The notes: generated from the sequence alone by a model not told the origin. Shown: positions 16,183 to 25,240, counted from the first letter of the stretch. The stretch: 64,000 nt of DNA from JALZUE01 sp051251725 (GCA_051251725.1 JBPOFN010000024.1:3186-67185); one strand, 5' to 3'. Translations and numbers: made by a program.

Positions 16183-19100
16183 TTAAAAGTTAACTCTTAC
16201 ACCTAAACGGAAAGTACGGCCTGTTTTGTATTCCAGCTGGGTACGTGATTTATTCCCGCCGTTTTCTAAAACATTCCCTTCATCGAAAGGTACGTTAACT
16301 AATTCGCCCTCAACCATTGCTTGATCACCCAAGTTAATTAAGCTACTTGTAAAGTAGTTACGGGTAGTTTCATCAGTTAAGTTAATTGCTTGAAATGAGA
16401 CCAATATGCCTTCAGACACTTTGTAGTTAATCGATAAATCTAAAATACCACTACCTTCACGCCATAAATTACCATTGTTCCAGTTACGGTTGATTAACTC
16501 ATCTGACTTTCCGCGATAAGACAAGCGAATTTGATGACCAAATTTTTCCCAGAAAACAGTACCGTTATAGGTATGTTTAGCGGTCCATAGGCTAGGTAAT
16601 GAAGCTAGTGTCAATGTAGGGTCAATTGAAGATTGCTCGGCATCCGTTTCACTATCAGTGTAGGTATAACTAACTTGTGTGCCTAAACCCGATAATAAAC
16701 CCGGTAAAAAGTCATAAGTTTGGTTGTAACTAATTTCGGTGCCCATAATGGTAGCGCCTTTACCATTACGTATTTTAGTAACATTAAACTTCTTACATAA
16801 ATCAATTAAATTTTCGCTGTACCACCAATCTTGTTTAGGCGAAAAAATATTACCGCGATCAGGGAAACAAGCAGCAGACCCAACACCATCAAGCGTATCT
16901 TCATTAAAATCAGCGTTAATTTGCTCAACAGATTTAATTAAATTAGCAGAGTCATAACCGGCTGAAGGGTCAACAAAACGCAAATCATCAAGATAAGTAG
17001 TTAACGATTCTTGTTCTTCAAAGTTACTCATGTCTTTATGAAATAAAGTAGTTGAGAACATACCTGATTCGTTAAAGTACCACTCAAATGATAAATCGAG
17101 GTTTTTCGATTCTTGCGGTTGTAGTTGCGTATTATTAATAGTTAAATTAGAACCTTTATTGGTGTAGTCCGCGCCCCAAATACCTTCATTGACTTTAAAA
17201 CCAGGTTTTAAAGAGTCGATATTTGGTCTTGACATAGTTTTAGAAACCGCAAAACGCGCAATAATGTCATCGTTAACTTGATAATTTAGGTTTAAACTTG
17301 GTAGGAATAAGTCATACTCATGCGTACCTTCTGTTTTAAATACATCAACGCTGCGGTTTTCAGCAAGTGCAGGATCTGAACTTTCGCCCCAATAATAGCG
17401 TGGCGAGTGACTTACATCTGCATGTCTACCTACTGTGAAATGTCCGAACCCTTCTCTTTCTGTCAGAGGGTCATAACAAGGATAAACTAGCTTTTCGTCA
17501 ATAATATTCCCAGGAAAACGGGTATCATCTGAGTAATCGTCAGGGGTACCATTATAATCCCAACCTATGCCATCGATACGGTTAAGGGTTGTTTCTCGCG
17601 TGATATCGTTTGGAAAATCATTTGCTATGATACATTCAGGATTATTTGTATTACGCAATTGTCTAAACAAGAACGGGTCAAAAACACGGTCAAGTGGATC
17701 ACCTCGGAAGTAATTAACCCCAGAATAACCACTTGCTTCGACTTCAGTTCTTACCCAACGTACACCAACGTCACCTGTTAGGTTATCCATTGGTTCAAAG
17801 CTAAATTTAATATATGCCGCTTGGTTTTTAAGTGTTGCTTCACGCGTTTCCGATGGGTCAACCGTATAAGCTAAACTCTCAGTTGTATTGGCTAATTCAA
17901 GTAATTTACTCGCTGAAATTAGCGGCCAACCATCAGTTACATTGCTAACGGGAATCCCTAAATCTTGCATAAAGTTGTCTACAGGGAATGGATTGCCTGT
18001 AATATAGTTTGTTGCAGGAATAGCTCCAAGACTTTGTCCTGGTTGAAGTACCCGGCTCCCCGTGATATTACCATCGTTATCGTAAATATTTACTGAGATG
18101 GCTTTACCGGCATTTTCAAATTTACCTTCTTGATTATCAACATACTTAGTACGTTCAGAGGCTTTATAGCCAAATTCAACTTTAGTTACACCAAAATAGT
18201 CAACTTCCCAATCAAAATCAACAAAAGCTGTTTTTTGCTCATCTTCAATTTCTCTATCACGTATTCTTACGGTATTTGTACCCTGTGAGGTAAAATCTTC
18301 AGGGTTAAATGCTGTACTAGTAAGGCCATCAAAGCGTTGATAAGGGTCTTCTTGAGAAACATAACCATCACCGCCAACCATAATACAAGAACCACTTGTA
18401 CAATCATAACCTGCTGGTTGTATACCCGTATGCGGCGTACCGTATTCAGTAGCATATTGCTTACCGTATTTACCACCTTGTAAGTTCACAACGTAAGTAC
18501 TTACAGGTTCTAGGTGACTTTTTGAATAATTAACACCTACATCTAGCTTAAAGTCGTCGGTAATGTATTGTTCTAAACTTAAATTAACTACGGTATTAGT
18601 CGTGCTATCGCCACCATTGGTGCGACCATAGCCACCATCAGCAAAACGGTTTAATGTTTTAACTAATGTGCGATTTTTTGTATCCATAGTCCACCAATCT
18701 TCTTGAGGATCAGAAAATTCTGGTGCATATAATTCACTAGGGGTGCCTCGACTTAATTCAAGATGCGGAACACCTTCAACATAGTTATCATTATCGGTTA
18801 GTGTTCTAACCGTAATTCGATGATCCGTTGTTACTAATTCTTGCTTACCATAAATTAAATCAAGATTAATATTTGTAGTGTCAGTAGGTAAATATTGAAA
18901 AGATAATGTTGCCCCATGACGATCACGTTTATTTTGAAATAATGAATAATCCAAACTACTAGCTACAAGTGCTGAAGTATCAGTAACAATATTACCTTGC
19001 AAATCGCGAGCAATATCTACATCAAATGCTTCAAATCGTCCCATTTGCAATTGATCACGTCGAACAGATGACGTTTCATCATAAGCGGTAAATAACACAC

Positions 19101-19743
19101 CAAAACTTTCATCAAGAAACTTTTCAGAGATAGTACCTGATATCTTGTAATCACTTTCTTCAGAAAAATCATTAAAACGATATTGAGCAGTCATCGTTCT
19201 AATATTTTTATTAACATCTAGAGGCTTGGTGGTATTTAATTGAACTGTAGCACCTAAAGAACCTTCATCGTGATCGGCACTTGGCGTTTTTATTACATTG
19301 ATGTGAGATAAAATATCAGAAGAAAAAGTACTTAAGTCAACTGATTGGTTTTCATCAGAACTAGTTAAGGTAACACCGTTCATGGTGATAACGTTTTGAT
19401 TTGGGTTAGCGCCACGAACCGTTATTTTAGTCCCTTCACCATCCGTTGACTGAACTGATACACCTGTTACCCGTGATAGTGCATCGGCAATGTTTTGATC
19501 CGTAGATTTACCAATATCTTCCGCATAAATAGAATCACTGACGTTTTCTGAAAAACGTTTAGCATTCATGGATTTCATTACACTGCCACGAAAACCAGTA
19601 ACTTCGATAACCTCAACAGCGTCTTTCTTTTTCTTATCTGTTTTATCTTTGGCTTCTTCAAATGCTGCGGCGTTAAAGCTAGCCGTAGCCATTATCGCAA
19701 GCGATAACGTACTTAATTTAAAACCGCGTCTTTTAATAGACAT
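16183..19743 (-). CDS. TonB-dependent receptor, large carbohydrate-type
   Basis: 1186-residue outer-membrane receptor. A signal peptide ends near AAAFEE; a TonB-box-like VEVIEVTG follows, then a plug domain (SDSIYAEDIGKSTDQNIADAL, RVTGVSVQ, GEGTKITVRG) and a long beta-barrel ending FRLGVRVNF with the C-terminal aromatic residue. The plug style and size match receptors used by Alteromonadales and Caulobacter-like bacteria for oligosaccharide import. The ATG at 19741-19743 has an excellent AGGAGAGAG ribosome site; the longer upstream frame lacks one. Neighbours (binding lipoprotein, halogenase family, agarase relic) point to a glycan, possibly an agar-type galactan, but the substrate is inferred. 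Confidence 0.93.
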   Translation of the reverse strand: MSIKRRGFKLSTLSLAIMATASFNAAAFEEAKDKTDKKKKDAVEVIEVTGFRGSVMKSMNAKRFSENVSDSIYAEDIGKSTDQNIADALSRVTGVSVQSTDGEGTKITVRGANPNQNVITMNGVTLTSSDENQSVDLSTFSSDILSHINVIKTPSADHDEGSLGATVQLNTTKPLDVNKNIRTMTAQYRFNDFSEESDYKISGTISEKFLDESFGVLFTAYDETSSVRRDQLQMGRFEAFDVDIARDLQGNIVTDTSALVASSLDYSLFQNKRDRHGATLSFQYLPTDTTNINLDLIYGKQELVTTDHRITVRTLTDNDNYVEGVPHLELSRGTPSELYAPEFSDPQEDWWTMDTKNRTLVKTLNRFADGGYGRTNGGDSTTNTVVNLSLEQYITDDFKLDVGVNYSKSHLEPVSTYVVNLQGGKYGKQYATEYGTPHTGIQPAGYDCTSGSCIMVGGDGYVSQEDPYQRFDGLTSTAFNPEDFTSQGTNTVRIRDREIEDEQKTAFVDFDWEVDYFGVTKVEFGYKASERTKYVDNQEGKFENAGKAISVNIYDNDGNITGSRVLQPGQSLGAIPATNYITGNPFPVDNFMQDLGIPVSNVTDGWPLISASKLLELANTTESLAYTVDPSETREATLKNQAAYIKFSFEPMDNLTGDVGVRWVRTEVEASGYSGVNYFRGDPLDRVFDPFLFRQLRNTNNPECIIANDFPNDITRETTLNRIDGIGWDYNGTPDDYSDDTRFPGNIIDEKLVYPCYDPLTEREGFGHFTVGRHADVSHSPRYYWGESSDPALAENRSVDVFKTEGTHEYDLFLPSLNLNYQVNDDIIARFAVSKTMSRPNIDSLKPGFKVNEGIWGADYTNKGSNLTINNTQLQPQESKNLDLSFEWYFNESGMFSTTLFHKDMSNFEEQESLTTYLDDLRFVDPSAGYDSANLIKSVEQINADFNEDTLDGVGSAACFPDRGNIFSPKQDWWYSENLIDLCKKFNVTKIRNGKGATIMGTEISYNQTYDFLPGLLSGLGTQVSYTYTDSETDAEQSSIDPTLTLASLPSLWTAKHTYNGTVFWEKFGHQIRLSYRGKSDELINRNWNNGNLWREGSGILDLSINYKVSEGILVSFQAINLTDETTRNYFTSSLINLGDQAMVEGELVNVPFDEGNVLENGGNKSRTQLEYKTGRTFRLGVRVNF

Positions 19744-19843
19744 AATCTCTCTCTCCTGAAAGGACTTATATATGAATGTCAATTTTCTTTAATAAATTGA
19801 CTTTCACCTTTTGTATTTTTTTGTATTTTTTTGTTTTTAAGCT

Positions 19844-19865
19844 TTAATCGATCTAGATCAATTAA
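19844..19865. promoter_or_regulatory. 22-bp near-perfect palindrome, candidate operator of the receptor operon
   Basis: On the minus strand TTAATTGATCT is followed by AGATCGATTAA, symmetrical apart from one mismatched pair, centred on the TA at 19854-19855. It begins 2 bp after the proposed -10 box, the place expected for a repressor that blocks transcription. The regulator is not encoded next to it and is unknown. Confidence 0.5.
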
Positions 19866-19866
19866 A

Positions 19867-19894
19867 ATACTACATTAAAATAATTAAGTGTCAA
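19867..19894 (-). promoter_or_regulatory. Candidate sigma-70 promoter of the receptor-lipoprotein operon
   Basis: Minus-strand TTGACA (19889-19894), a 16-bp spacer, and TAGTAT (19867-19872). The -35 is a perfect consensus and the -10 matches four of six bases. It lies about 125 bp before the receptor ATG and abuts the 22-bp palindrome. Confidence 0.5.
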
Positions 19895-20310
19895 CAATTT
19901 ACTATAATCAATAATTTAAATATCAGATTATAAAGCTTTACTTATAAAGAAATGGTTTTAAATAAAAGAGGGACTGTACGTAACCGAACACCTTGTTTTC
20001 ATTATCGAGTACTAAAAAGTAAAACTGGCCGAAATAAAGAAGATAAATGGGTAGCGTCTAAAATATAAAACTTAGTAATAAAAGATGATGGGCTAAATAT
20101 TATTTCTACCGGGGATTTATTTAGTTCCACACTAAATAAATGTGTGTATTGGCTTTATTTGATGACTTCAATATGGCGTTTAAAAAACACCCCGCATATT
20201 TTTATTTATAAAAAATATTGAATTTAAAACGATTTAAACAGAACAATAATAAAAAGATATGATGCTTAAAACGATATTATAAAAAGAAGATTACTCGAAA
20301 AATAAAACTA
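19895..20310. other. Non-coding stretch between the receptor promoter and the glgA terminator
   Basis: About 415 bp of A+T-rich sequence. I find no convincing reading frame, RNA gene or clear inverted repeat. It may contain gene debris, but I could not match any frame to a family. Confidence 0.5.
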
Positions 20311-20345
20311 AAAAGACCAGCTTAAAACTTTTAAGCTGGCCTATA
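20311..20345 (-). terminator. Terminator after glgA
   Basis: CCAGCTTAAAA / TTTTAAGCTGG hairpin at about 20316-20340, with an A-run on the plus strand before it (a T-run after the stem on the minus strand). It is 25 bp beyond the glgA stop. Confidence 0.85.
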
Positions 20346-20367
20346 AAAATATTAACTACCTAAGCTA

Positions 20368-21918
20368 TTAATATAAAAACTTAAGATAATCTTTAATCGC
20401 ATTAGGCCAAGTGAAACGTTGTTTTTTTGCCTGTGATGCTATTTTATCCCACTGGGTTTTATCTTGATTAAACAAGGTTAAGGCATTGTTCAGTTCAATT
20501 GATAAAGAAGATAATTGTTCATTGATATTACTACCAGAGAAACAAAAACCGCTCTTAAGATGTTCAACTGTATCTTTTAAACCGCCTATTTCATGCACCA
20601 AACAAGGTTGGCCAGCCCGCATAGCAAGCATTTGGCTTATTCCGCACGGTTCAAATGAACTAGGCATTAAGAATAAATCCCCTTGCTGATAAACTTGTTG
20701 TGACAACAGATCATCATAACCATTAAGAAAAATAAAGTTCTCATGTTTAGCCATCAATAACGTCATTGCTTGTTCAAGCTGAGGATCACCCGAGCCAAGT
20801 ATTAATAATCGGCCTTGATGATTTTCAATGCTCGCTAATACTTGCTCCAGTACCAAGCTGTGGTTCCGCTCTAGCACTAACAAAGCAACTTTTTGTGTGG
20901 TTAAGCGGCCAACACTTGTGAGCAATGGCCCATTAGAAGCCGTTTTTAACCAAGTATTAATTCTTTGATAAGCAATGAAGTGGGTTGATTTAACCTGAGC
21001 ATTTTTTGACATCCAAATTAATAATACTTTTTGAATATCAGCTAAAAACTCTGGCTGAGCAACTTTTGTAGGTAAATCAATATCATATTGACAACCATTT
21101 AAAATACCAAATAAACGCTGTTCATGCTGGGCATTTTGTAAATCAAGCTCTAGGCCTTCACCGCCAATAAAACCGACGGCGGCATCTGACGGTTTAATAA
21201 CTTCAGTCGCATACGTTGGCGAAACCACGTGTACAGCATCGGATAAATTAATGCCTGCCCGCGCGGGATTGACACAATTGCCATAATTAGGATCAGCAAT
21301 TTGACTATAATCAACAGCTAACTCTGGAAACCAAGTTTGAAAAGCTGAGCTATCATCTTTAAACGGCCTTGTTCCCTGTAAAGCTAAGTTATGGATGGTA
21401 TAGACACAACGGGTTGTTTGCAGTGCTTGGTATTTCGGATTTAATGCCCGATGAATCGCGATAAATGCGGTATGCCAATCATGTAAATGAATAATATCAA
21501 ATTGATCGCGCCACTGGCTTATCAACAATTCACAAATCGCTGTTGAAAACAAAGCGAATTTAGAAGCGTCACTGGCAAACGGCCGCTTGGCGCCATCATC
21601 ACAATAAATATTGCCAACTCCGGCATTAGCAAACAACTCATTTTCTAAAACATATTGAGTGACTCCCGAGCCATCATCAAGATGTAATTGATATAAATCA
21701 ATTGATTCAAGCTTGCCTGCAAAGGCAACTTTAAAGTGATAAAGATGCTCAGCATAATCGAACGTTGCTTGATAGCCATAACTGGGAGTAATAACAGAAA
21801 CACTTTGCTGTTGTTGGACTAAATATTTAGGGATGTCACGAATGACATCCCCTATTCCGCCAACTTTTCCTTTGGGTAGCGCATCATTTTCGGCGGCTAC
21901 CATTAATATATTAGACAA
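20368..21918 (-). CDS. glgA: Glycogen synthase (ADP-glucose type, GT5)
   Basis: Transfers glucose from ADP-glucose to the end of an alpha-1,4-glucan. 516 residues with the N-terminal ADP-glucose loop KVGGIGDV (residues 18-25), the HDWHTAFI segment, and the C-terminal SSFEPCGISQMLAMRAGQP motif carrying the conserved E of retaining GT-B enzymes. The start is probably the TTG at 21916-21918, with GGGAGAAG upstream; an in-frame ATG five codons later would cut into the first beta strand. It follows glgC by 30 bp and forms an operon with it. Confidence 0.94.
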   Translation of the reverse strand: MSNILMVAAENDALPKGKVGGIGDVIRDIPKYLVQQQQSVSVITPSYGYQATFDYAEHLYHFKVAFAGKLESIDLYQLHLDDGSGVTQYVLENELFANAGVGNIYCDDGAKRPFASDASKFALFSTAICELLISQWRDQFDIIHLHDWHTAFIAIHRALNPKYQALQTTRCVYTIHNLALQGTRPFKDDSSAFQTWFPELAVDYSQIADPNYGNCVNPARAGINLSDAVHVVSPTYATEVIKPSDAAVGFIGGEGLELDLQNAQHEQRLFGILNGCQYDIDLPTKVAQPEFLADIQKVLLIWMSKNAQVKSTHFIAYQRINTWLKTASNGPLLTSVGRLTTQKVALLVLERNHSLVLEQVLASIENHQGRLLILGSGDPQLEQAMTLLMAKHENFIFLNGYDDLLSQQVYQQGDLFLMPSSFEPCGISQMLAMRAGQPCLVHEIGGLKDTVEHLKSGFCFSGSNINEQLSSLSIELNNALTLFNQDKTQWDKIASQAKKQRFTWPNAIKDYLKFLY

Positions 21919-21948
21919 GGCTTAACTTCTCCCTATGTCTTTCATTAA

Positions 21949-23214
21949 TTATTTTGCTAGATAAGCGGCTATCATATCACGAGTTACTAAAACTACACCT
22001 TTCTCAGTGACTCTAAAACCATTAGCTCTATCAACTTCATGATCAACACCGATCACTAACCCTTCAGGGATGACACAGTTTCTATCAATAATGGTTTTTT
22101 TAATGGTCGAGTTAGCCCCGATAATTGCGCCTGGTAAAATTACCGCTTGTTCAATCGTACAATAAGAATGCACTCTTACTTTAGAGAACAATAATGACTT
22201 TTTAACCACTGAACCTGAAACAATTGCGCCGCCTGATACAGTCGAGTCAATTGCACAGCCACGACGGTTTTCAGAGTCGTGAACAAACTTTGCCGGAGCA
22301 GTTTGCTCTTGGTAAGTCCATATTGGCCAACTTTCATCGTACATGTTTAACTGTGGTTCTGGCTCTACTAACTCCATGTTAGCTTCCCAAAACGAGTCAA
22401 GTGTCCCTACATCGCGCCAATAAGGTTTTTGCTTTTCATCAGGATCTCTAAATGGGAAAGCAAATACTTGATGAGATTCAATGATTGCAGGAATAATATC
22501 GTGGCCAAAATCACCACTTGAACCTTCTTGCGCCGCATCTTTTTTTAATTCATCAAATAAGAATTCAGTATTGAAAACATAATTCCCCATTGAAGCTAAT
22601 GTCATTCCTGGTTTACCTGGAATTTCAGAAGGATGTTCAGGTTTTTCATCAAAACGAATAATTTTATTATTCTCATCAACCGTCATCACACCAAACGCAC
22701 CTGCCGCTTCTTCTACTGGTACTTCAACACAGCATACTGTCATGTCTGCACCCGTTTCAACATGCTTCGCTAATAACTCACCATAATCCATACGGTATAC
22801 ATGATCACCAGAAAGAATAATGACAAACTTTGGTAACTCATGGCGAATAATATCCATATTCTGAAATACCGCATCAGCAGTACCAGTATACCAACCTTCA
22901 CCATTACGTTGAGACGCAGGCAGTATCTCTACTGATTCGCCAAGTTCCTTTTTAAAGTGCCCCCATGCACGATTAACATGTCTGATTAATGAATGCGATT
23001 TATACTGTGTCGCAATACCGACTCTTCGAATACCTGAATTAATACAATTTGATAACGGGAAATCTATGATTCGAAATTTACCACCAAAAAAAGTTGCTGG
23101 CTTAGCCCGCCAATCAGTTAATTCATAAAGCCTTGACCCTCGACCACCAGCAAGTATTAGCGCGTAAGTGTCTTGGGTTAAAGAACTGATAAAACGGTTA
23201 TGATATTGAGGCAT
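21949..23214 (-). CDS. glgC: Glucose-1-phosphate adenylyltransferase
   Basis: Makes ADP-glucose from glucose-1-phosphate and ATP, the committed and usually allosterically controlled step of glycogen synthesis. 421 residues: nucleotide-binding loop LILAGGRGSRLYELT, then KPATFFGGKFRIIDFPLSNC, and a C-terminal left-handed beta-helix-like region with hexapeptide character (GGAIVSGSVVKKSLLF). GGAGAGGAC precedes the ATG. It lies between the CBM48 gene and glgA. No glgB, glgP or glgX is in the window. Confidence 0.96.
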   Translation of the reverse strand: MPQYHNRFISSLTQDTYALILAGGRGSRLYELTDWRAKPATFFGGKFRIIDFPLSNCINSGIRRVGIATQYKSHSLIRHVNRAWGHFKKELGESVEILPASQRNGEGWYTGTADAVFQNMDIIRHELPKFVIILSGDHVYRMDYGELLAKHVETGADMTVCCVEVPVEEAAGAFGVMTVDENNKIIRFDEKPEHPSEIPGKPGMTLASMGNYVFNTEFLFDELKKDAAQEGSSGDFGHDIIPAIIESHQVFAFPFRDPDEKQKPYWRDVGTLDSFWEANMELVEPEPQLNMYDESWPIWTYQEQTAPAKFVHDSENRRGCAIDSTVSGGAIVSGSVVKKSLLFSKVRVHSYCTIEQAVILPGAIIGANSTIKKTIIDRNCVIPEGLVIGVDHEVDRANGFRVTEKGVVLVTRDMIAAYLAK

Positions 23215-23275
23215 GTCCTCTCCTTGAAAACATTTATTTTTATAAATGTATAATGCGGATTTTTTTTATAAATGT

Positions 23276-23312
23276 CTATCTGCTTAACTTTAAATTTAAG
23301 CTAAACAGATAG
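23276..23312 (-). terminator. Hairpin between the CBM48 gene and glgC, possible attenuator
   Basis: CTATCTG (23276-23282) pairs with CAGATAG (23306-23312), with further pairing of AAATTTA-type sequence inside. It lies between two same-strand genes and lacks a clean T-run, so it could reduce readthrough or stabilise an mRNA end rather than fully terminate. Confidence 0.35.
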
Positions 23313-23335
23313 TTACAACAACAGTAAGTAACTGT

Positions 23336-23629
23336 TTAATAAGTACTAACAACGCTATTGTCGGTACCAAATTCATTCGGTAGATAATTATCAGCCGCAG
23401 AATCATTTTCCCACTTAGTATCATCGACCAAATAACGGAAATGAAAATCATTATCTTTAGGTAATTTTACCTTAGTACGAAAAACTTTAAGTTTCTTACT
23501 ATAAGTCATTTCCATAGGTTGCCAGTCTGTAAACTCAGCAACAAGTGAAACTGAATTAACATCAGGCTGACTAAACTCAAACGTTACTTCTGCTTCGTTT
23601 TTAGTCTTGTAAAACTTTTTGGTTAACAT
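23336..23629 (-). CDS. Stand-alone CBM48 (isoamylase early-set) glycogen-binding protein
   Basis: 97 residues that form a single CBM48/AMPK-type glycogen-binding module: VTFEFSQPDVNSVSLVAEF, DWQPMEM, and FHFRYLVDDTKWENDSAADNYLPNEFG, the last carrying the classical strand pattern and aromatic residues of early-set domains. No catalytic domain is attached. It is 121 bp upstream of glgC on the same strand, so it is probably a glycogen-binding helper or targeting factor for the glycogen enzymes. Its function is inferred from fold and context. Confidence 0.85.
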   Translation of the reverse strand: MLTKKFYKTKNEAEVTFEFSQPDVNSVSLVAEFTDWQPMEMTYSKKLKVFRTKVKLPKDNDFHFRYLVDDTKWENDSAADNYLPNEFGTDNSVVSTY

Positions 23630-24141
23630 ATTGTGCTCCTTAATAAATTGATAGCGGAATTCATAAGCTAAAAAATTTAAGTTTAATTATCGTGCATTAT
23701 CTAAACAACAATGCCCTATAATAATGCAAAACATTATTTCAATAGCGATAAATCCATACTTTCATTGATATTGCATAAACCATTCCCAAATTAGTTTATT
23801 TCGCTATCATGACAGTTTTTTTACTATTCTAAAATATTAGCTAATATATTTTATTTTGCCTCAAACCTTGGGATAAAAAATGAAAAAATCAACTGAGCGG
23901 TCAAATAGTAAACAAAAATAGTAGTATTAGCGCTCTTAATTTTATCTTATTACTAAGATCGCGCAATCAGGCTATTTAATAAAGGGCAATAAATGTCAAG
24001 ATTAAACTGCGAGCAGATGATTTATAATTGTAAATTGGTTAAAAATTGAAGTTGATTCAGAATAAACGTTATCGGAGCTATAAGAGATAGGAAAGCTTAA
24101 ATGAAGTCATTGAGCATAAATTAAGCTTATTTATTGCTAGC
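23630..24141. other. Non-coding region upstream of the glycogen genes
   Basis: About 510 bp, A+T-rich, between the CBM48 gene and the MITE. It holds one palindrome (23720-23738, listed separately) and no convincing gene. The promoter of the glycogen operon should be in its first 150 bp. Confidence 0.5.
23720..23738. promoter_or_regulatory. 19-bp palindrome with Fur-box-like arms upstream of the glycogen operon
   Basis: AATAATG-CAAAA-CATTATT: perfect 7-bp arms that match the ATAATG/CATTAT arms of the Fur consensus, with a different centre. It is about 91 bp upstream of the CBM48 gene. It may instead be the site of another regulator; iron control of glycogen genes would be unusual. Confidence 0.35.
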
Positions 24142-24411
24142 CTAGGGGCTGTTGATCTTTCGCGGTTAAATTTTGTTCGAAATAAAAACGTTTTAATCGC
24201 GGCGAGCAGTGTGTAGCCTAGTCATTCTAAGTAAATACTGTTCAACAAAGAGTAAAACGTTTTTAGACGAATCCTTCGGACAGCGTTTGTAGGATATTTT
24301 TACGGCGTTATCACCTTTTTATGTGGAATAACCACACGACAAAGGTTCTGCCTTGTATAAATACCCAACAAACTGCTGCAAAAAAAATCTCGAAAGATCA
24401 ACAGCCCCTAG
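24142..24411. mobile_element. MITE-like element, copy 1 (270 bp)
   Basis: Perfect 21-bp terminal inverted repeats CTAGGGGCTGTTGATCTTTCG. The outer CTAG on each side is palindromic and may be the target duplication. It contains no transposase. Internal blocks match the element at 61733-62074 in opposite orientation, including TAGCCTAGTCATTCT and ACCTTTTTATGTGG. The right end is 5 bp from the stop codon of the next gene. It is probably a non-autonomous element mobilised by an IS elsewhere in the genome. Confidence 0.85.
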
Positions 24412-24416
24412 TTAAA

Positions 24417-25127
24417 TTAAAATTCAACTGTTAATTGTAGTGAAGTATGTTGCTGTAGCCAAACATCATTATCTGTTTCAATCGGACATTCTTCATTGGC
24501 ACAATAGCGATTTAAATTACCATTCATTAAAGTACCGTACACTTTAGAATCAAAGCTAAGTGATACATTTTTCGTAAGTTGAAAGCTTGTATTTATTCCA
24601 ATATTCATAGAAATGGCAGTGTCGTCTTGATATTGACTGTTTAAATTTTCAAAATAGGTAAAACCAACGCCGGCATATAACCAAGTATTCTCTGAAGGCG
24701 TAAGCGATAGTTTTTCGCTTAAATGGAAATAATGTAAATTTATTTTTTCTCTTTGCCAATCCCAATGCTGATATAGGTCTGGCGTTAGTTGAATTCTATT
24801 ATAAGTAAAAAGAAATTTACTACGAGATTGAAAGTTTAACTCTGCTGATTCTTTAAAAAATGAGACTGATATTTTATTGCTATGAGAAAGTAAAATTGTT
24901 TCATCGGCTGAATTCGAAAACTCAGGGAAAGCATGGTTTATTATCGCTGCCGGAACATAACCTAAATCGCGATATTCTATCGAAGAATGCGGTACTGCTA
25001 TTGCAGATTTTTCAATACTAGTTTCACTGTAAGAAAGGGTTTCAAGATCATTAGTTTGTATTGCTACTGAGCTAACAGAAACTAAACCTGACGATAATAT
25101 GAATATGCCAACAGCTAAATTACGCAT
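24417..25127 (-). CDS. Putative outer-membrane beta-barrel-like protein, unknown function
   Basis: 236 residues starting MRNLAVGIFILSSGLVSVSS, a signal-peptide-like segment. The C-terminal 130 residues show alternating hydrophobic/polar strands (KINLHYFHLSEKLSLTP, TWLYAGVGFTYFENL, TAISMNIGINTSFQLT, NVSLSFDSKVYG) and end LQLTVEF, the terminal aromatic residue typical of outer-membrane barrels. A CANEEC pair of cysteines lies near the end. The ATG at 25125-25127 has GAGAAG just upstream; a TTG five codons earlier is less likely. I recognise no family. Confidence 0.6.
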   Translation of the reverse strand: MRNLAVGIFILSSGLVSVSSVAIQTNDLETLSYSETSIEKSAIAVPHSSIEYRDLGYVPAAIINHAFPEFSNSADETILLSHSNKISVSFFKESAELNFQSRSKFLFTYNRIQLTPDLYQHWDWQREKINLHYFHLSEKLSLTPSENTWLYAGVGFTYFENLNSQYQDDTAISMNIGINTSFQLTKNVSLSFDSKVYGTLMNGNLNRYCANEECPIETDNDVWLQQHTSLQLTVEF

Positions 25128-25187
25128 AACTTCTCGAATCAAAAAACATGGGTAATTATTGAACGAATCACAACCGTTTGTCTAGCC

Positions 25188-25240
25188 TTCAGATGTTAGC
25201 AGTTTGTTACTTTTCACTATCTCTATGAAAAACATCTGAA
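25188..25240. repeat. Perfect 10-bp inverted repeat with 33-bp loop
   Basis: TTCAGATGTT at 25188-25197 and AACATCTGAA at 25231-25240. It lies 60 bp upstream of the outer-membrane-like gene, inside a 320-bp non-coding interval (25128-25447) that otherwise shows nothing I can name. It could be a pair of operator half-sites or an mRNA leader hairpin. Confidence 0.45.
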
